Assembly: GCF_012935695.1 (NCBI RefSeq)
Contig: NZ_CP052859.1
Location: 1,715,001-1,779,000, forward strand
DNA length: 64,000 bases
Direction: 5' to 3'
Source: Pseudomonas sp. ADAK18
GTDB taxonomy: Bacteria > Pseudomonadota > Gammaproteobacteria > Pseudomonadales > Pseudomonadaceae
Shown here: in pieces, positions 18,852 through 31,236 of the stretch
Numbering within the stretch: the first letter of the stretch is position 1
How the letters are laid out: each line of letters opens with the position of its first letter
The notes under the pieces: model-generated
What the model was told of the DNA's origin: nothing
What the model saw: only the letters and a program-made list of their open reading frames with translations
Database searches by the model: none
Translations under genes and position numbers: made by a program

Positions 18852-20384
18852 TTACCGGGCCGAAGCGAGTTGAGTGAAGGCGGTGCTGAACCATTGCTGC
18901 ACGCCATGCATCGTTGCGGCAGAAGTATCCAGGAACGGTTGCGGGTACACGCCGATGAAGATCAGCAATACCGCAAGGCCAAGCACCATGATCAGTTCGC
19001 GACCGTCCATGCCGTGCAGCACGGTGTCGGATTTGGCCGGACCGAAGTACGCACGGTGGATCATGATCAGCGAGTAGACCGAGCCGAACACCAGGCCGGA
19101 GGTCGCGATCGCACTGATCCACGGTGTATGCACGAAGGCACCCATCAGGATCAGGAACTCGCCGATGAAGTTACCGGTACCCGGCAAGCCCAGGGACGCG
19201 GCGGCGAAGAACAGGCTGATGGCCGGCAGGTAGGCGATACGCGACCACACGCCACCCATCTCACGCATGTCACGGGTGTGCAGGCGCTCGTACAGTTGGC
19301 CACTGAGGATAAACAGTGCGGCTGCCGACACACCGTGAGCCAGCATCTGGATCACTGCGCCTTGCAGCGCCAGTTGGCTACCGGAGTAGATGCCGATCAG
19401 TACGAAGCCCATGTGGGAAACGGACGAGAAGGCAATCAGACGCTTGATGTCGGTTTGCGCGAACGCCAGGAACGCACCGTAGAAGATCCCGATCAGACCG
19501 AGGGTCATGGCGATCGGTGCAAACTCGGCCGAGGCATTCGGGAACAGCGGCAGGGCGAAACGCAGCAGACCATACGCAGCGGTCTTCAGCAGGATACCCG
19601 CCAGGTCCACGGAACCTGCAGTCGGCGCCTGGGCGTGAGCGTCAGGCAGCCAGGAGTGGAACGGCACCACCGGCAGCTTCACCGCGAACGCGATGAAGAA
19701 GCCCAGCATCAGGATGTACTCGGTGGTCAGGGACATCTTGGTTTTCAACAGGTCGGCGTAGTTGAACGTAATCACGCCCGTGCTGTTGAAGTTGACCAGT
19801 ACCAGACCCAGGATCGCCACCAACATGATCAGGCCGGAAGCCTGGGTGAAGATGAAGAACTTGGTCGCCGCGTAGATCCGGGTTTTCTTGCCGTCCGAAG
19901 AACTGTGACCCCAGAGCGCGATGAGGAAGTACATCGGCACCAGCATCATTTCCCAGAAGAAGAAGAACATGAACAGGTCCAGCGCAAGGAACACGCCGAC
20001 AACGCCGCCCAAAATCCACATCAGGTTCAGGTGGAAGAAGCCCACGTGACGCTGAATCTCTTTCCAGGAGCAGAGTACCGAGAGGATACCCAGCAGGCCG
20101 GTCAGCAGGATCATCAACAGTGACAGGCCGTCGAGGGCCAGGTGCACGTTGATGCCGAAGCGCTGGATCCAGACGTGCTTGAATTCAAGCGCGAAAGTTG
20201 GATCGGCACCCGGTGCCGGAGCAAATGAATAGTCGCCATGGGCCCACAGCCAGAGGCCGAGTGCGAGTTCCAGGGACATGGTCAGCAACGCAATCCAGCG
20301 GGGCAGGGTAGCGCCGAAGCGCTCGCCCATCCAGCAGAGCAGGCCGCCGATAAAAGGGATCAGGATTAGCCAGGGCAGAATCAT
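18852..20384 (-). CDS. nuoM: NADH-quinone oxidoreductase subunit M
   Basis: 510-residue antiporter-like subunit of the complex I membrane arm. Family segments are visible: [15 protein letters not shown] (membrane Glu), the Lys-bearing [20 protein letters not shown] and the broken-helix [12 protein letters not shown]. It pumps protons when NADH is oxidised. It starts 55 bases after nuoL, one of the larger gaps in the operon. Length is usual for Pseudomonas. Confidence 0.95.
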   Translation of the reverse strand: MILPWLILIPFIGGLLCWMGERFGATLPRWIALLTMSLELALGLWLWAHGDYSFAPAPGADPTFALEFKHVWIQRFGINVHLALDGLSLLMILLTGLLGILSVLCSWKEIQRHVGFFHLNLMWILGGVVGVFLALDLFMFFFFWEMMLVPMYFLIALWGHSSSDGKKTRIYAATKFFIFTQASGLIMLVAILGLVLVNFNSTGVITFNYADLLKTKMSLTTEYILMLGFFIAFAVKLPVVPFHSWLPDAHAQAPTAGSVDLAGILLKTAAYGLLRFALPLFPNASAEFAPIAMTLGLIGIFYGAFLAFAQTDIKRLIAFSSVSHMGFVLIGIYSGSQLALQGAVIQMLAHGVSAAALFILSGQLYERLHTRDMREMGGVWSRIAYLPAISLFFAAASLGLPGTGNFIGEFLILMGAFVHTPWISAIATSGLVFGSVYSLIMIHRAYFGPAKSDTVLHGMDGRELIMVLGLAVLLIFIGVYPQPFLDTSAATMHGVQQWFSTAFTQLASAR

Positions 20385-20439
20385 GACGGGCTCGTTTCCT
20401 TTCGCAAGTTCGCAAAGTTCGCAATGTACTTAGGCATGG

Positions 20440-22293
20440 TCAGACCGCTACCACGACGATGGCGCCGATCACCAGAACGGCACCGGCCGCCATAGAAGCT
20501 GCATACCAACGCAATTGGCCTGTCTCGCTGCGGCTCAGGGCGGTATGACCGGCCTTGGCAGCGCGCGGGATCAAACCGATGGTCTGGTCGAGCGGGTCTT
20601 TGCGCAGTACATGGCTGATGGCAAGGTAAGGCTTGACGAACAGTTTGTCGTAGATCCAGTCGAAGCCCCAGGCAGCGAACCACCAGGCCGAAAGGAAGCG
20701 GCCAATGCCACTGTTGGCAACGGCGGTGGCGAAGCGGCGCTTGCCGAGGAACAGCAGGGCCGCCAGCAGGATACCTGCGATGGCAATGGCACCCGAGGCG
20801 AGTTCCAGGCTGTGCTTGGCTTCGCCGCCGGCATGGCCGACGCTTTGTGGCAGTACACCGGCCAGCGGCGGGGTGATCATGGCACCGACGAAGGTCGACA
20901 GGATGATCAGCACCGACAGTGGCAACCAGTGGGAAATGCCATGGCCTGCGTGGGCTTCGGTCTTGGCTTCACCGTGGAACGTGATGAAGATCAGGCGGAA
21001 GGTGTACAGCGAGGTCATGAATGCACCCACCAGGCCTGCATACAGCAGACCCTGGTTACCGCTGGCAAAGGCTTCCCAGAGGATTTCGTCTTTGGAGTAG
21101 AAACCTGCGGTCACCAGTGGCAGGGCCGACAAGGCCGCACCACCGACGATGAAGCTGGCGTAGGCCAACGGCAGTTTCTTCCACAGGCCGCCCATCTTGA
21201 AGATGTTCTGCTCGTGGTGGCAGGCAACGATCACCGCACCGGACGCAAGGAACAGCAGGGCCTTGAAGAAGGCGTGGGTCATCAGGTGGAAGATCGCGCC
21301 GTCCCAGGCGCCGACGCCCAGGGCCAGGAACATGTAGCCGATCTGGCTCATGGTCGAATAGGCGAGGATCCGCTTGATGTCGGTCTGAACCAGGGCCGCG
21401 AAGCCCGCCAGTACCAGGGTCACGCCACCGACCAGACCGACGAGATGCAGAATCTCCGGTGCCAGGGTGAACAGGCCGTGGGTACGGGCGATCAGGTAGA
21501 CACCGGCGGTTACCATGGTTGCGGCGTGGATCAGTGCCGAAACCGGGGTAGGGCCCGCCATCGCATCTGCCAGCCAGGTTTGCAGCGGCAGTTGTGCGGA
21601 TTTACCGACAGCGCCACCCAGCAGCATCAGGGTCGCCAGGGTGATCCAGAAGTCACCGACCTGGAATTTCTGCGGTGCCAGCACCAGCAGTTCCTGGATG
21701 TTCAGCGTGCCCACTTGTTGGAACAGGATGAACAGGCCGATGGCCATGAACACGTCGCCGATACGGGTGACGATAAAGGCCTTGAGTGCCGCGTTACCGT
21801 TGTTGCGGTTGCTGTAGTAGAAACCGATCAACAGGTACGAGCACAGGCCCACGCCTTCCCAGCCGAAGTACAGGAACAACAGGTTATCGCCCAGTACCAG
21901 GAACAGCATGCTGGCGATAAACAGGTTGGTGTAAGCGAAGAAGCGCGAGTAACCGGCCTCACCGCGCATGTACCAGGACGCGAACAGGTGGATCAGGAAG
22001 CCAACACCCACCACCACGCCCAGCATGGTGATCGACAGGCCATCGACGTACAGGGCGAAGTTGGGCTTGAAGCCGTCCACCGACATCCATTGCCACAGCA
22101 CCAGGGTGTAGTGACCACCTTCAGGCGGTGCGACGTTGAATTGCCAGATCACATAAGCCGCGACAATCGCCGACAAGCCGATGGAACCGACGCCGACCAG
22201 GGCCGAGAGGTTTTCCGACCAGCGTCCACGAGAGAACGACAGCAGCAGGAAACCGATCAGGGGAAACAGGAAAGTCAGAAAGATCATGTTCAT
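20440..22293 (-). CDS. nuoL: NADH-quinone oxidoreductase subunit L
   Basis: 617-residue distal antiporter-like subunit. Typical segments are [40 protein letters not shown] and [18 protein letters not shown]. The C-terminal extension contains the lateral helix that braces the membrane arm. The ATG (22291-22293) overlaps the nuoK stop, indicating coupling; a second ATG two codons later is possible. Length matches the family. Confidence 0.96.
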   Translation of the reverse strand: MNMIFLTFLFPLIGFLLLSFSRGRWSENLSALVGVGSIGLSAIVAAYVIWQFNVAPPEGGHYTLVLWQWMSVDGFKPNFALYVDGLSITMLGVVVGVGFLIHLFASWYMRGEAGYSRFFAYTNLFIASMLFLVLGDNLLFLYFGWEGVGLCSYLLIGFYYSNRNNGNAALKAFIVTRIGDVFMAIGLFILFQQVGTLNIQELLVLAPQKFQVGDFWITLATLMLLGGAVGKSAQLPLQTWLADAMAGPTPVSALIHAATMVTAGVYLIARTHGLFTLAPEILHLVGLVGGVTLVLAGFAALVQTDIKRILAYSTMSQIGYMFLALGVGAWDGAIFHLMTHAFFKALLFLASGAVIVACHHEQNIFKMGGLWKKLPLAYASFIVGGAALSALPLVTAGFYSKDEILWEAFASGNQGLLYAGLVGAFMTSLYTFRLIFITFHGEAKTEAHAGHGISHWLPLSVLIILSTFVGAMITPPLAGVLPQSVGHAGGEAKHSLELASGAIAIAGILLAALLFLGKRRFATAVANSGIGRFLSAWWFAAWGFDWIYDKLFVKPYLAISHVLRKDPLDQTIGLIPRAAKAGHTALSRSETGQLRWYAASMAAGAVLVIGAIVVVAV

Positions 22294-22604
22294 CCGCGCA
22301 TCTCACTGGCAGCGTCGATATCAAGCGTGTGGAAGCGACGATACAGTTGCAGCAGGATCGCCAGGCCAATGCTGGCCTCGGCGGCTGCCAGGCTGATCAC
22401 CAGGATGAACATGACTTGTCCATCCGGCTGGCCCCAACGGCTACCCGCCACGATGAACGCGAGTGCGGCAGCGTTCATCATGATTTCCAGGCTCATCAAC
22501 ACAAACAGAATGTTACGGCGAACCATCAGGCCGACCAGGCCAAGGCAGAACAGGATGCCGGCAACCGCCAGACCATGCTCCAAAGGGATAGCAGGCATCG
22601 TCAT
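22290..22604 (-). CDS. nuoK: NADH-quinone oxidoreductase subunit K
   Basis: 104-residue, three-helix subunit of the membrane arm with the conserved buried glutamates ([10 protein letters not shown] and [11 protein letters not shown]) that belong to the proton path. The start overlaps the nuoJ stop by four bases, and its own stop overlaps nuoL. The in-frame ATG two codons later (MPAIPLEHG) would give the commonly annotated 102-residue form. Confidence 0.95.
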   Translation of the reverse strand: MTMPAIPLEHGLAVAGILFCLGLVGLMVRRNILFVLMSLEIMMNAAALAFIVAGSRWGQPDGQVMFILVISLAAAEASIGLAILLQLYRRFHTLDIDAASEMRG

Positions 22605-23104
22605 TGCTCCTTGGCTTCGTTGCGGCCCAAGTGGAAGGCGGTGATGGCTGCAGCGAGCAGCAGCATCGAAGCCAGTTCGACCACCAGCAGGTACGGACCG
22701 AACAGGCTGATGCCCACGGCCTTGGCGTCTACGGTGGTGTGGCCGATGGCGTGGCCGCTCTGGTGAGCGAACAGCACATACAGCAGTTCAGCCAGCAGCA
22801 GGGCAGCCAGGATCACCGGACCGAGCCAGATGCCGGGCTTGAGCCAGACGCGTTCCTGGGCGACCGAAGCCGGCCCCAGGTTGAGCATCATCACCACGAA
22901 CACGAACAGCACCATGATGGCGCCGGCGTAGGCGATCACTTCCAGGACACCGGCGAACGGTGCGCCGAGGCTGAAGAAGGTCATGGCCACGGCGATCAAC
23001 GAAATGATCAGGTAGAGCAGGGCGTGCACGGGGTTCGTGTTGGTGATCACGCGAAGCGTGGACACCACTGCAATACCCGATGCGAAATAGAAAGCGAATT
23101 CCAT
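22601..23104 (-). CDS. nuoJ: NADH-quinone oxidoreductase subunit J
   Basis: 167-residue five-helix subunit at the junction of the peripheral and membrane arms. The conserved [18 protein letters not shown] segment, which contains the pi-bulge helix that changes shape during turnover, is intact. A Shine-Dalgarno (AAGGAAGA) lies before the ATG, 9 bases after the nuoI stop. The C-terminus overlaps nuoK. Confidence 0.95.
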   Translation of the reverse strand: MEFAFYFASGIAVVSTLRVITNTNPVHALLYLIISLIAVAMTFFSLGAPFAGVLEVIAYAGAIMVLFVFVVMMLNLGPASVAQERVWLKPGIWLGPVILAALLLAELLYVLFAHQSGHAIGHTTVDAKAVGISLFGPYLLVVELASMLLLAAAITAFHLGRNEAKEQ

Positions 23105-23113
23105 CTTTCTTCC

Positions 23114-23662
23114 TTAAGGCAGCAAGCTCTTCACGTTGATCGGCTCGGCTTCGTTTTGCGCGGCGCCTTTTGGCTTACCGGCAATGGCCATACCTGCAAC
23201 ACGATAGAAGTTGTAATCAGGGTTTTTACCGGGACCAGAGATCAACAGATCTTCTTTCTCGTACACCAGGTCCTGACGTTTGAACTCGGCCATCTCGAAA
23301 TCCGGTGTCAGCTGGATCGCGGTGGTCGGGCAGGCTTCCTCACAGAGGCCGCAGAAAATGCAGCGCGAGAAGTTGATGCGGAAGAAGTCCGGGTACCAGC
23401 GACCGTCTTCGGTTTCAGCTTTCTGCAGCGAGATGCAGCCTACCGGGCACGCCACGGCGCACAGGTTGCAGGCTACACAGCGCTCTTCGCCGTCGGGGTC
23501 GCGGGTCAGGACGATGCGGCCGCGATAACGCGGCGGCAAGTAGACCGCTTCTTCCGGGTATTGCAGGGTGTCGCGTTTACGAAAGCCGTGACCGAATATC
23601 ATCACCAGGCTTCGCAACTGGGTACCGGTACCCTTAATGATGTCGCCAATATATTTGAACAT
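23114..23662 (-). CDS. nuoI: NADH-quinone oxidoreductase subunit I (two 4Fe-4S clusters)
   Basis: 182-residue ferredoxin-like subunit that passes electrons through clusters N6a and N6b to NuoB. Two CxxCxxCxxxCP motifs are visible: [12 protein letters not shown] and [12 protein letters not shown]. It docks on the membrane domain through its N-terminal amphipathic helix. It begins 11 bases after nuoH. Confidence 0.96.
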   Translation of the reverse strand: MFKYIGDIIKGTGTQLRSLVMIFGHGFRKRDTLQYPEEAVYLPPRYRGRIVLTRDPDGEERCVACNLCAVACPVGCISLQKAETEDGRWYPDFFRINFSRCIFCGLCEEACPTTAIQLTPDFEMAEFKRQDLVYEKEDLLISGPGKNPDYNFYRVAGMAIAGKPKGAAQNEAEPINVKSLLP

Positions 23663-23673
23663 GGGTCAAATCC

Positions 23674-24681
23674 TCACTGAACCGCGCCCGCTGGCGTGTT
23701 CAACAACACAACGGCAGCAGTCACCAGCAAATTGATCAGGGTCAGCGGCAGGCAGAATCTCCAGCTGAAATCCATCACCTGGTCATACCGTGGACGCGGG
23801 ATAGAGGCGCGCAACAGGATGAACAACATGATGAAGAACGCGGTCTTCAGGAAGAACCAGAAGAAGGCCAACTGAGGCAGGATGCCGAACGGACCATGCC
23901 AGCCACCGAAGAACAGCGTGACCAGCAGGGCCGAGATCAAGATGATGCCGATGTACTCACCGACGAAGAACATGCCCCATTTCATGCCGGCGTATTCAAT
24001 GTGGTAGCCGTCGGCCAGTTCCTGTTCCGCTTCCGGCTGGTCGAAGGGGTGACGGTGAGTCACGGCGACGCCTGCGATGAAGAAGGTACAGAAGCCAAAG
24101 AACTGCGGAATGATGAACCACAGGTTCTGCGCCTGGTACTCGACGATGTCGCGCATGTTGAACGAGCCAACCTGCACCACGATGCCCATCAGCGCCAGGC
24201 CCATGAACACTTCGTAGGACACGGTCTGGGCCGAGGCCCGCAAGCTGCCCAGCAGGGCGAACTTGTTGTTACTGGCCCAACCGGCGAACAGCACCGCGTA
24301 GACCGACAGACCGGCCATGGCGAAGAAGAACAGCAAGCCGATGTTCAGGTCCGCCACGCCCCAGGTCGGGGTGATCGGGATGACTGCGAAGGCAATCAGC
24401 AAGGCACTCATGGCCACGACCGGTGCCAGGGTGAAGATCACCTTGTCGGCAAACGGCGGAGTCCAGTCTTCCTTGAAGAACATTTTCAGCATGTCGGCGG
24501 CGATCTGGAACATGCCGAACGGGCCAACGCGGTTCGGACCATAACGGTCCTGCCACCAACCCAGCAGGCGACGTTCGACGAAGCTGAGCAGGGCGCCCGC
24601 CACGACCACGGCCAACAGGATCACGATGGCCTTGAGGACCGCGATGATCACGTCGATCACTTCAGGGGTGAACCAGGTCAT
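23674..24681 (-). CDS. nuoH: NADH-quinone oxidoreductase subunit H
   Basis: 335-residue, eight-helix subunit that forms the quinone chamber with NuoB and NuoD. The conserved [21 protein letters not shown] near residues 36-56 and the acidic loop [20 protein letters not shown], which lines the quinone-linked proton path, are present. The start overlaps the nuoG stop by four bases. Confidence 0.96.
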   Translation of the reverse strand: MTWFTPEVIDVIIAVLKAIVILLAVVVAGALLSFVERRLLGWWQDRYGPNRVGPFGMFQIAADMLKMFFKEDWTPPFADKVIFTLAPVVAMSALLIAFAVIPITPTWGVADLNIGLLFFFAMAGLSVYAVLFAGWASNNKFALLGSLRASAQTVSYEVFMGLALMGIVVQVGSFNMRDIVEYQAQNLWFIIPQFFGFCTFFIAGVAVTHRHPFDQPEAEQELADGYHIEYAGMKWGMFFVGEYIGIILISALLVTLFFGGWHGPFGILPQLAFFWFFLKTAFFIMLFILLRASIPRPRYDQVMDFSWRFCLPLTLINLLVTAAVVLLNTPAGAVQ

Positions 24682-27392
24682 TGCGCTGCCTCCTGCAGAC
24701 CGTCAACGGTTTTGCCGAAAATGGCTGGAGGAATGCCCGCGATACCTGCTGGCAATGCAACCAGGCCTACACCCAGCTCTTCATTGATACGCAGTGGCAG
24801 GCGCAGGGTCTGGCCGGCTACGTTCAGGCTGAGCAGGGCACCGTCGTTGACGCCCAGGCGATCGGCTTCGGACTTGGCCAGGGATACATAGGCAGCTGGA
24901 ATGCGCTCTTGAACCGGGGCGGCTTTGGAAGAGGTCTCTTCGCTGCCGAACAGGTGGAAGAACGGCACAACCTGCCAGGTACCCGGGGCCGGGTTGAACG
25001 GACGCGGCACAGCGGCGAACCAGTTCAGCGTGTCACCCTGGCTTTCGATCAGGCGGGTGCCCGGGTCGCCAGCTCGGATATGACCACCGACTTCGTCCTG
25101 GAACTTGTTCCAGGCTTGCGGCGAGTTCCAGCCCGGCGACCAGGCGAAAGGCACCTGCTGACGTGGCTCGACCGAACCCGAGTAACCTTCCATGGAGAAG
25201 GCAAACGCGGTGTCGTTGTCTTGTGGCGTACGCGGTTCGTGCACGCTGATGTCTGCGCGCATGGCGGTACGGCCGGAGTAACGCAACGGTTCGCGGGCCA
25301 GTTTCATGCCCTTGATGCGGAACGCGGCGGACGGTGCTGCGTCGACAATCCGGGCAAGCTGCGGTGCACTTGCGGCGACGGCTGCGGTCACGTGGTCGAG
25401 CTGGGTCCAGTCGATCGGCTGGTTCAGCAGGGTCACGCGCAGGGCATGCAGCCAGCGCCAGCCTTCGTGAACCAGGATGCTGGCGTCCATGTACTTCGGA
25501 TCGAAGACCTGGAAGAAGCGCTGGGCGCGGCCTTCCTGGCTGACCAAAGTGCCGTCGCCTTCGGCAAAGCTCGCCGCAGGCAGGACCAGATCAGCACGGT
25601 CGCTGGTGGCGGTTTTCTGGTGGTCGGCAACGATCAGCACTTTGGCTGCGTTCAGCGCTGCGTCGACCTTGGCCGAATCAGTACGGGTGTACAGGTCGTT
25701 TTCCAGTACCACGATGGCATCGCTACTGCCATCGATCACGGCTTGCAACGCAGCATCAAGCGAGTCGCCACCGAGCATGGCCAGGCCGAGGCTGTTGGCT
25801 TCCGGCACGATCAGGCTGATGGAGCCGTTCTTCTCGCGCAGTTTCAAAGCTTTGGCGATGTTGGCAGCGGCTTCGATCAGTGCCTTGGAACCCAGAGAGG
25901 TACCGGCGATGATCAGTGGACGCTTGGCTGCCAGCAGGGCGTCGGCGATGCGCTTGGCCAGTTCAATGGCTTCAGCGTCCAGGCCTTCAACGGCAGGCGC
26001 GCTGGCGTCGAGGGCGTGGGCCACGGCGAAACCGATGCGAGCCAGGTCGTCGGGCGCTGCGTGTACGCATTCTTCAGCGATGTCGTCGAGCTTGGTTTCA
26101 GCCAGGCTGGCGATAAACAGCGGGTTCAGCGCGTGCTGGCCGATGTTTTTCACCGCAGCGTCGAGCCACGGCTGGACGCGCATGGCGTCGGCCATGTCTT
26201 CGGCCTTGCCCTTGACCGACTGGCGCAGGGCCAGGGCCATGCGAGCGGCGGTCTGGGTCAGGTCTTCACCGAGGACGAAGATCGCGTCGTGGTCTTCGAT
26301 GTCGCGCATGTTCGGAACCGGCAGCGGGCTGTCGTTCAGCACTTGCAGGACCAGACGGATGCGCTCCAGCTCGGAGGCTTCAATACCGGAGTAGAAGTGC
26401 TCGGCGCCGACCAGTTCGCGCAACGCGTAGTTGCTTTCGAGGCTGGCACGGGGCGAACCGATACCGACGATATTGCGACCACGCAGCAGGTCAGCGGCTT
26501 TATCCAGTGCTTCGTCCAGGCTCAGCTTGGCGCCATCGGCCAGCAGCGGCTGGCGAGGGCGGTCTTCACGGTTGACGTAGCCATAGCCGAAACGGCCACG
26601 GTCGCACAGGAAGTACTGGTTGACCGAACCGTTGAAGCGGTTTTCGATCCGACGCAGTTCGCCGTAGCGTTCGCCCGGGGAGATGTTGCAACCGCTGGAG
26701 CAGCCATGGCAGATGCTCGGCGAGAACTGCATGTCCCACTTACGGTTGTAGCGCTCGGAGTGAGTCTTGTCGGTGAACACACCGGTCGGGCAGACCTCGG
26801 TGAGGTTGCCGGAGAACTCGCTTTCCAGGGTGCCGTCTTCAACGCGACCGAAGTACACGTTGTCGTGGGCGCCGAATACACCGAGGTCGGTGCCGCCGGC
26901 GTAGTCTTTATAGAAGCGCACGCAGCGGTAGCAAGCGATGCAGCGGTTCATTTCGTGGGAAATGAACGGGCCCAGTTGCTGGTTCTGGTGGGTACGCTTG
27001 GTGAAGCGATAACGGCGCTCGTTGTGGCCGGTCATCACTGTCATGTCTTGCAGGTGGCAGTGACCGCCTTCCTCACAGACCGGGCAGTCGTGGGGGTGGT
27101 TGGTCATCAGCCATTCGACGACGCTGGCGCGAAACACTTTCGCTTCTTCGTCTTCGATGGAGATCCAGCTGCCGTCGGTGGCGGGCGTCATGCAGGACAT
27201 GACGATACGACCACGGGTGTCGTTCTCGTCGGTGTACTGCTTGACCGCGCACTGGCGGCAAGCGCCAACGCTGCCAAGGGCGGGGTGCCAGCAGAAATAA
27301 GGGATGTCGAGGCCTAGCGACAGACACGCCTGTAACAGGTTGTCTGCCCCATCGACTTCGAGCTCTTTGCCGTCTACGTGGATAGTGGCCAT
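24678..27392 (-). CDS. nuoG: NADH-quinone oxidoreductase subunit G
   Basis: 904-residue iron-sulfur subunit of the NADH dehydrogenase module. In order: a 2Fe-2S ferredoxin domain ([15 protein letters not shown], later MSC), the His-ligated cluster ([14 protein letters not shown]), a further 4Fe-4S set ([11 protein letters not shown]), the extra N7-type ligands CHGCSSGCN, and a long molybdopterin-oxidoreductase-like domain that binds no cofactor in complex I. Separated from nuoF by 135 bases, the widest gap in the operon. Confidence 0.95.
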   Translation of the reverse strand: MATIHVDGKELEVDGADNLLQACLSLGLDIPYFCWHPALGSVGACRQCAVKQYTDENDTRGRIVMSCMTPATDGSWISIEDEEAKVFRASVVEWLMTNHPHDCPVCEEGGHCHLQDMTVMTGHNERRYRFTKRTHQNQQLGPFISHEMNRCIACYRCVRFYKDYAGGTDLGVFGAHDNVYFGRVEDGTLESEFSGNLTEVCPTGVFTDKTHSERYNRKWDMQFSPSICHGCSSGCNISPGERYGELRRIENRFNGSVNQYFLCDRGRFGYGYVNREDRPRQPLLADGAKLSLDEALDKAADLLRGRNIVGIGSPRASLESNYALRELVGAEHFYSGIEASELERIRLVLQVLNDSPLPVPNMRDIEDHDAIFVLGEDLTQTAARMALALRQSVKGKAEDMADAMRVQPWLDAAVKNIGQHALNPLFIASLAETKLDDIAEECVHAAPDDLARIGFAVAHALDASAPAVEGLDAEAIELAKRIADALLAAKRPLIIAGTSLGSKALIEAAANIAKALKLREKNGSISLIVPEANSLGLAMLGGDSLDAALQAVIDGSSDAIVVLENDLYTRTDSAKVDAALNAAKVLIVADHQKTATSDRADLVLPAASFAEGDGTLVSQEGRAQRFFQVFDPKYMDASILVHEGWRWLHALRVTLLNQPIDWTQLDHVTAAVAASAPQLARIVDAAPSAAFRIKGMKLAREPLRYSGRTAMRADISVHEPRTPQDNDTAFAFSMEGYSGSVEPRQQVPFAWSPGWNSPQAWNKFQDEVGGHIRAGDPGTRLIESQGDTLNWFAAVPRPFNPAPGTWQVVPFFHLFGSEETSSKAAPVQERIPAAYVSLAKSEADRLGVNDGALLSLNVAGQTLRLPLRINEELGVGLVALPAGIAGIPPAIFGKTVDGLQEAAQ

Positions 27393-27527
27393 GGTTCAAA
27401 GTTCTTCGTTGGCCCGGTGTCAGCGGGCGTGGCTAATGGAATCTTGTTATGGGTGTGAATCAACACAGCCGTTAAGGCGTCATCACACACGAAGACGAAG
27501 GGCACGGACCCTTCGCCTTTTTAAGCG
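27393..27527. other. nuoF-nuoG spacer with a plus-oriented hairpin
   Basis: The 135-base gap holds GAAGGGcacggaCCCTTC followed by GCCTTTTT (about 27496-27520). As a terminator this works on the plus strand, against the direction of the nuo genes. On the nuo mRNA it is only a stem-loop without a U-run. It may block antisense transcription, or may stabilise or process the message between F and G. Confidence 0.45.
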
Positions 27528-28883
27528 TTACGCGCCGACTACGATCGGCCTTGCCAGAGGCGGCACGGCGGCGCTGGTAGGCGCGATGCCGGCTTCGAAC
27601 TCCGAGCGGAAGTATTTGATTGCGCTGCCCAATGGCTCCACGGCGCCCGGTGCGTGAGCACAGAAGGTCTTGCCTGGGCCGAGGAAACCGACCAGACCCA
27701 GCAGGGTCTCGATATCACCGGCCTGGCCTTCACCGTTCTCGATGGCGCGCAGAAGCTTGACGCTCCAGGGCAGGCCGTCACGGCAAGGGGTGCAGAAGCC
27801 GCAGGATTCGCGGGAGAAGAACTCTTCCATGTTGCGCAGCAACGACACCATGTTGACGGTGTTGTCTACAGCCATGGCCAGGCCGGTACCCATACGGGTG
27901 CCCACTTTGGCGATGCCACCGGCATACATTTGTGCGTCCAGGTGCTCGGGCAACAGGAAGCCGGTACCGGCGCCGCCAGGCTGCCAGGCCTTGAGGGTGT
28001 AACCGTCGCGCATGCCGCCGGCGTAGTCTTCGAACAGCTCGCGACCGGTGACGCCGAATGGCAGTTCCCACAGGCCCGGGTTCTTGACCTTGCCGGAGAA
28101 GCCCATGAGCTTGGTGCCCATGTCTTCGCTGCCTTCGCGGGCCAACGATTTGTACCAGTCCACGCCGTCGGCAATGATCGCCGGCACGTTGCACAGGGTT
28201 TCAACGTTGTTCACACAAGTCGGCTTGCCCCACACGCCCACGGCGGCAGGGAAGGGAGGCTTGGAGCGCGGGTTGGCGCGGCGGCCTTCGAGGGAGTTGA
28301 TCAGTGCGGTTTCTTCACCGCAGATATAACGCCCGGCGCCGGTGTGCACGAACAGCTCGAAATCGAAGCCGCTGCCCAGGATATTTTTACCCAGCAGGCC
28401 AGCGGCCTTGGCTTCTTCCACGGCACGGTTGAGGTGCTTGGCGGCGGTGGTGTATTCACCCCGCAGGAAGATGTAGCCCCGGTAGGTTTTCAGCGCGCGA
28501 GCACTGATCAGCATGCCTTCGATCAGCAGATGGGGCAGTTGCTCCATCAGCATGCGGTCTTTCCAGGTGTTGGGCTCCATTTCATCCGCGTTGCACAGCA
28601 GGTAGCGGATGTTGATGGACTCGTCCTTGGGCATCAGGCCCCACTTCACACCCGTGGGGAAGCCTGCACCGCCACGGCCTTTAAGGCCTGCGTCTTTCAC
28701 GGTCTGGACGATGTCGTCCTGGGCCATGTCGGCAAAGGCTTTACGGGCGGCAGCGTAGCCGTTCTTGGCCTGGTACTCGTCGAGCCATACGGCTTCGCCG
28801 TCGTCACGCAGGCGCCAGGTCAGCGGGTGAGTCTCGGCCGACCGCTTGATGCGGTTGGCAGGACCGAAGGAAGTCAGGGTCAT
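27528..28883 (-). CDS. nuoF: NADH-quinone oxidoreductase subunit F (NADH/FMN site)
   Basis: 451-residue subunit that oxidises NADH through FMN and holds cluster N3. The nucleotide-binding [13 protein letters not shown], the FMN-region [19 protein letters not shown] and the Fe-S motif [12 protein letters not shown] are intact. The ATG overlaps the nuoE stop. Length is normal for Pseudomonas. Confidence 0.96.
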   Translation of the reverse strand: MTLTSFGPANRIKRSAETHPLTWRLRDDGEAVWLDEYQAKNGYAAARKAFADMAQDDIVQTVKDAGLKGRGGAGFPTGVKWGLMPKDESINIRYLLCNADEMEPNTWKDRMLMEQLPHLLIEGMLISARALKTYRGYIFLRGEYTTAAKHLNRAVEEAKAAGLLGKNILGSGFDFELFVHTGAGRYICGEETALINSLEGRRANPRSKPPFPAAVGVWGKPTCVNNVETLCNVPAIIADGVDWYKSLAREGSEDMGTKLMGFSGKVKNPGLWELPFGVTGRELFEDYAGGMRDGYTLKAWQPGGAGTGFLLPEHLDAQMYAGGIAKVGTRMGTGLAMAVDNTVNMVSLLRNMEEFFSRESCGFCTPCRDGLPWSVKLLRAIENGEGQAGDIETLLGLVGFLGPGKTFCAHAPGAVEPLGSAIKYFRSEFEAGIAPTSAAVPPLARPIVVGA

Positions 28884-29377
28884 GGGTAGCCCTCGAGCAA
28901 TTGGGTGACGCCAGCAGGCTGCACGTCGCCGAATGTGTCGTCGTCGATCATCAACGCCGGCGCCTTGTCACAGTTGCCCAGGCAGCACACCGGCAGCAGC
29001 GTGAAGCGCCCGTCCGGAGTGGTCTGGCCCAGGCCGATGCCCAGCTTGCTCTGGATTTCGCTGACCACGGATTCGTGGCCGCCGATGTAGCAGACCATGC
29101 TGTCGCATACGCGAATGATGTGGCGGCCCACCGGCTGGCGGAAGATCTGGCTGTAGAACGTCGCCACGCCTTCAACGTCGCTGGCGGGGATGCCCAGCAG
29201 TTCGCCGATGGCGTAGAGGGCGCCGTCCGGCACCCAGCCACGTTCCTTCTGGACGATCTTCAAGGCTTCGATCGACGCCGCGCGCGGGTCTTCGTAGTGA
29301 TGCAGCTCGTGCTCGATGGCCGAGCGCTCGGTTTCACTCAAGGTGAAACGGTCTGTCTGGATAAGCGTGCTGTTCAT
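28880..29377 (-). CDS. nuoE: NADH-quinone oxidoreductase subunit E
   Basis: 165-residue thioredoxin-like subunit with the 2Fe-2S cluster N1a. The ligands are in [10 protein letters not shown] and [10 protein letters not shown]. It partners NuoF in the NADH-input module. It starts 2 bases after the nuoCD stop and overlaps nuoF by four bases. Confidence 0.95.
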   Translation of the reverse strand: MNSTLIQTDRFTLSETERSAIEHELHHYEDPRAASIEALKIVQKERGWVPDGALYAIGELLGIPASDVEGVATFYSQIFRQPVGRHIIRVCDSMVCYIGGHESVVSEIQSKLGIGLGQTTPDGRFTLLPVCCLGNCDKAPALMIDDDTFGDVQPAGVTQLLEGYP

Positions 29378-29379
29378 GC

Positions 29380-31164
29380 TTAGCGGTCCACGTCGGCCAT
29401 AACGAAATCGATACTACCCAGGTACGCAATCAAGTCCGCGACCATTTCACCTTTGATCACCGAAGGGATCTGCTGCAGGTGCGGGAAGCTTGGGGTACGA
29501 ATCCGGGTGCGGTAGCTCATGGTGCCGCCATCGCTCGTCAGGTAATAACTGTTGATGCCCTTGGTCGCTTCAATCATCTGGAAGGACTCGTTGGCCGGCA
29601 TCACCGGGCCCCACGAAACTTGCAGGAAGTGCGTGATCAAGGTCTCGATGTGCTGCAGCGTGCGTTCTTTCGGCGGCGGCGTGGTCAGCGGGTGATCCGC
29701 CTTGTACGGGCCAGCCGGCATGTTGCGCATGCACTGCTCGATGATTTTCAGGCTCTGGCGCATTTCTTCGACGCGCACGATGCAACGGTCGTAGGCATCG
29801 CCGTTGGCCGCCAGCGGAACTTCAAATTCGAAGTTCTCGTAGCCGGAGTACGGACGCGCCTTGCGCAGGTCGAAATCGCAACCGGTGGAACGCAGGCCAG
29901 CACCGGTGACGCCCCATTCCAGGGCCTCTTTGGTGTTGTAGGCAGCGACGCCGATGGTCCGGCCCTTGAGGATGCTGTTGTCCAGGGCGGCTTTCTGGTA
30001 CTCGTCCAGACGCTTGGGCATCCAGTCGATGAATTCCTTGACCAGACGCTCCCAGCCGTTCGGCAGGTCGTGTGCGACGCCGCCGATGCGGTACCAGGCC
30101 GGGTGCAGACGGAAACCGGTGATGGCTTCGATGACCTTGTAGGCGCGCTGACGGTCGGTGAAGGTGAAGAACACCGGAGTCATGGCGCCGACGTCCTGGA
30201 TATAGGTACCCAGGAACAGCAGGTGGCTGGTGATCCGGAAGAACTCGGCCATCATGATGCGGATGGTGTCGACCCGGTCCGGAACCTTGATGCCTGCCAG
30301 CTTCTCGACCGAGAGCACGTACGGCAGGTTGTTCATCACGCCGCCGAGGTAGTCGATACGGTCGGTGTACGGGATGAAGCTGTGCCAGGACTGACGCTCG
30401 GCCATCTTCTCGGCGCCACGGTGGTGGTAACCGACGTCAGGCACGCAGTCGACGATTTCTTCGCCGTCCAGTTGCAGGATGATGCGGAAGGCACCGTGGG
30501 CCGAAGGGTGGTTCGGGCCCAAATTGAGGAACATGTAGTCCTCGTTGGTGCCGGAGCGTTTCATGCCCCAGTCTTCTGGACGGAAGCGTGCGGCTTCCTC
30601 TTCAAGCTGCTGCTTGGCGAGGGTCAGGCTGAACGGGTCGAATTCGGTGGCGCGGGCAGGGAAGTCCTTGCGCAGCGGGTGACCTTCCCAGGTCGGCGGC
30701 ATCATGATGCGCGACAGGTGCGGGTGGCCCGGGAAATCGATGCCGAACATGTCCCACACTTCACGCTCGTACCAGTTGGCGTTTGGCCAGATACCGGTCA
30801 CGGTCGGAATGCTCAGATCGCTCTCGGACAGGGCAACCTTGATCATCACGTCGCTGTTACGTTCCAGCGACATCAGGTGGTAGAACACGGTGAAGTCGGC
30901 GCCGCTCGGCAAGCCCTGGCGCTTGGTGCGCAGGCGTTCGTCCACGCCATGCAGGTCATAGAGCATGACGTACGGCTTGGGCAGGTTGCGCAGGAAGCTC
31001 AGGACTTCGACGAGCTTGGCACGCGCCACCCACAGCACCGGCATACCGGTGCGTGTGGCCTGGGCGGTGAAGGCGTCAGGGCCAAAACGGTTATTGAGTT
31101 CGACGACCACATCCTGGTCGTCTGCCTTATAAGGCGGGATGTACAGAGCGCTGCCTGTAGTCAT
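29380..31164 (-). CDS. nuoCD: NADH-quinone oxidoreductase fused subunits C/D
   Basis: 594-residue fusion of NuoC (about 1-185) and NuoD (about 210-594), the usual state in gamma-proteobacteria. The C part carries the 30-kDa-subunit signature ending [16 protein letters not shown]. The D part has [16 protein letters not shown] and the quinone-site region [12 protein letters not shown]. The ATG at 31164 ([12 protein letters not shown]) is preferred over a TTG at 31188, which lacks an evident Shine-Dalgarno. It connects the peripheral arm to the quinone site. Confidence 0.94.
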   Translation of the reverse strand: MTTGSALYIPPYKADDQDVVVELNNRFGPDAFTAQATRTGMPVLWVARAKLVEVLSFLRNLPKPYVMLYDLHGVDERLRTKRQGLPSGADFTVFYHLMSLERNSDVMIKVALSESDLSIPTVTGIWPNANWYEREVWDMFGIDFPGHPHLSRIMMPPTWEGHPLRKDFPARATEFDPFSLTLAKQQLEEEAARFRPEDWGMKRSGTNEDYMFLNLGPNHPSAHGAFRIILQLDGEEIVDCVPDVGYHHRGAEKMAERQSWHSFIPYTDRIDYLGGVMNNLPYVLSVEKLAGIKVPDRVDTIRIMMAEFFRITSHLLFLGTYIQDVGAMTPVFFTFTDRQRAYKVIEAITGFRLHPAWYRIGGVAHDLPNGWERLVKEFIDWMPKRLDEYQKAALDNSILKGRTIGVAAYNTKEALEWGVTGAGLRSTGCDFDLRKARPYSGYENFEFEVPLAANGDAYDRCIVRVEEMRQSLKIIEQCMRNMPAGPYKADHPLTTPPPKERTLQHIETLITHFLQVSWGPVMPANESFQMIEATKGINSYYLTSDGGTMSYRTRIRTPSFPHLQQIPSVIKGEMVADLIAYLGSIDFVMADVDR

Positions 31165-31236
31165 GGTTTTTTTATCGCTTTCGGTCAACGTAAAGAATGA
31201 AGCCAGGTTTTCGTTCTATAGAAGAAGCGGTCTGGA

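Noticed and set aside
20515..22644. 709-codon open frame antisense to nuoL/nuoK
   Set aside because: Rich in Gln/Arg/Asp/His with no domain; it mirrors the codon bias of nuoL.
24681..27317. 878-codon open frame antisense to nuoG
   Set aside because: The translation is low-complexity (Val/Ala/Gly/Gln-rich) without motifs. Long antisense frames are expected opposite GC-rich genes; nuoG itself is fully supported.
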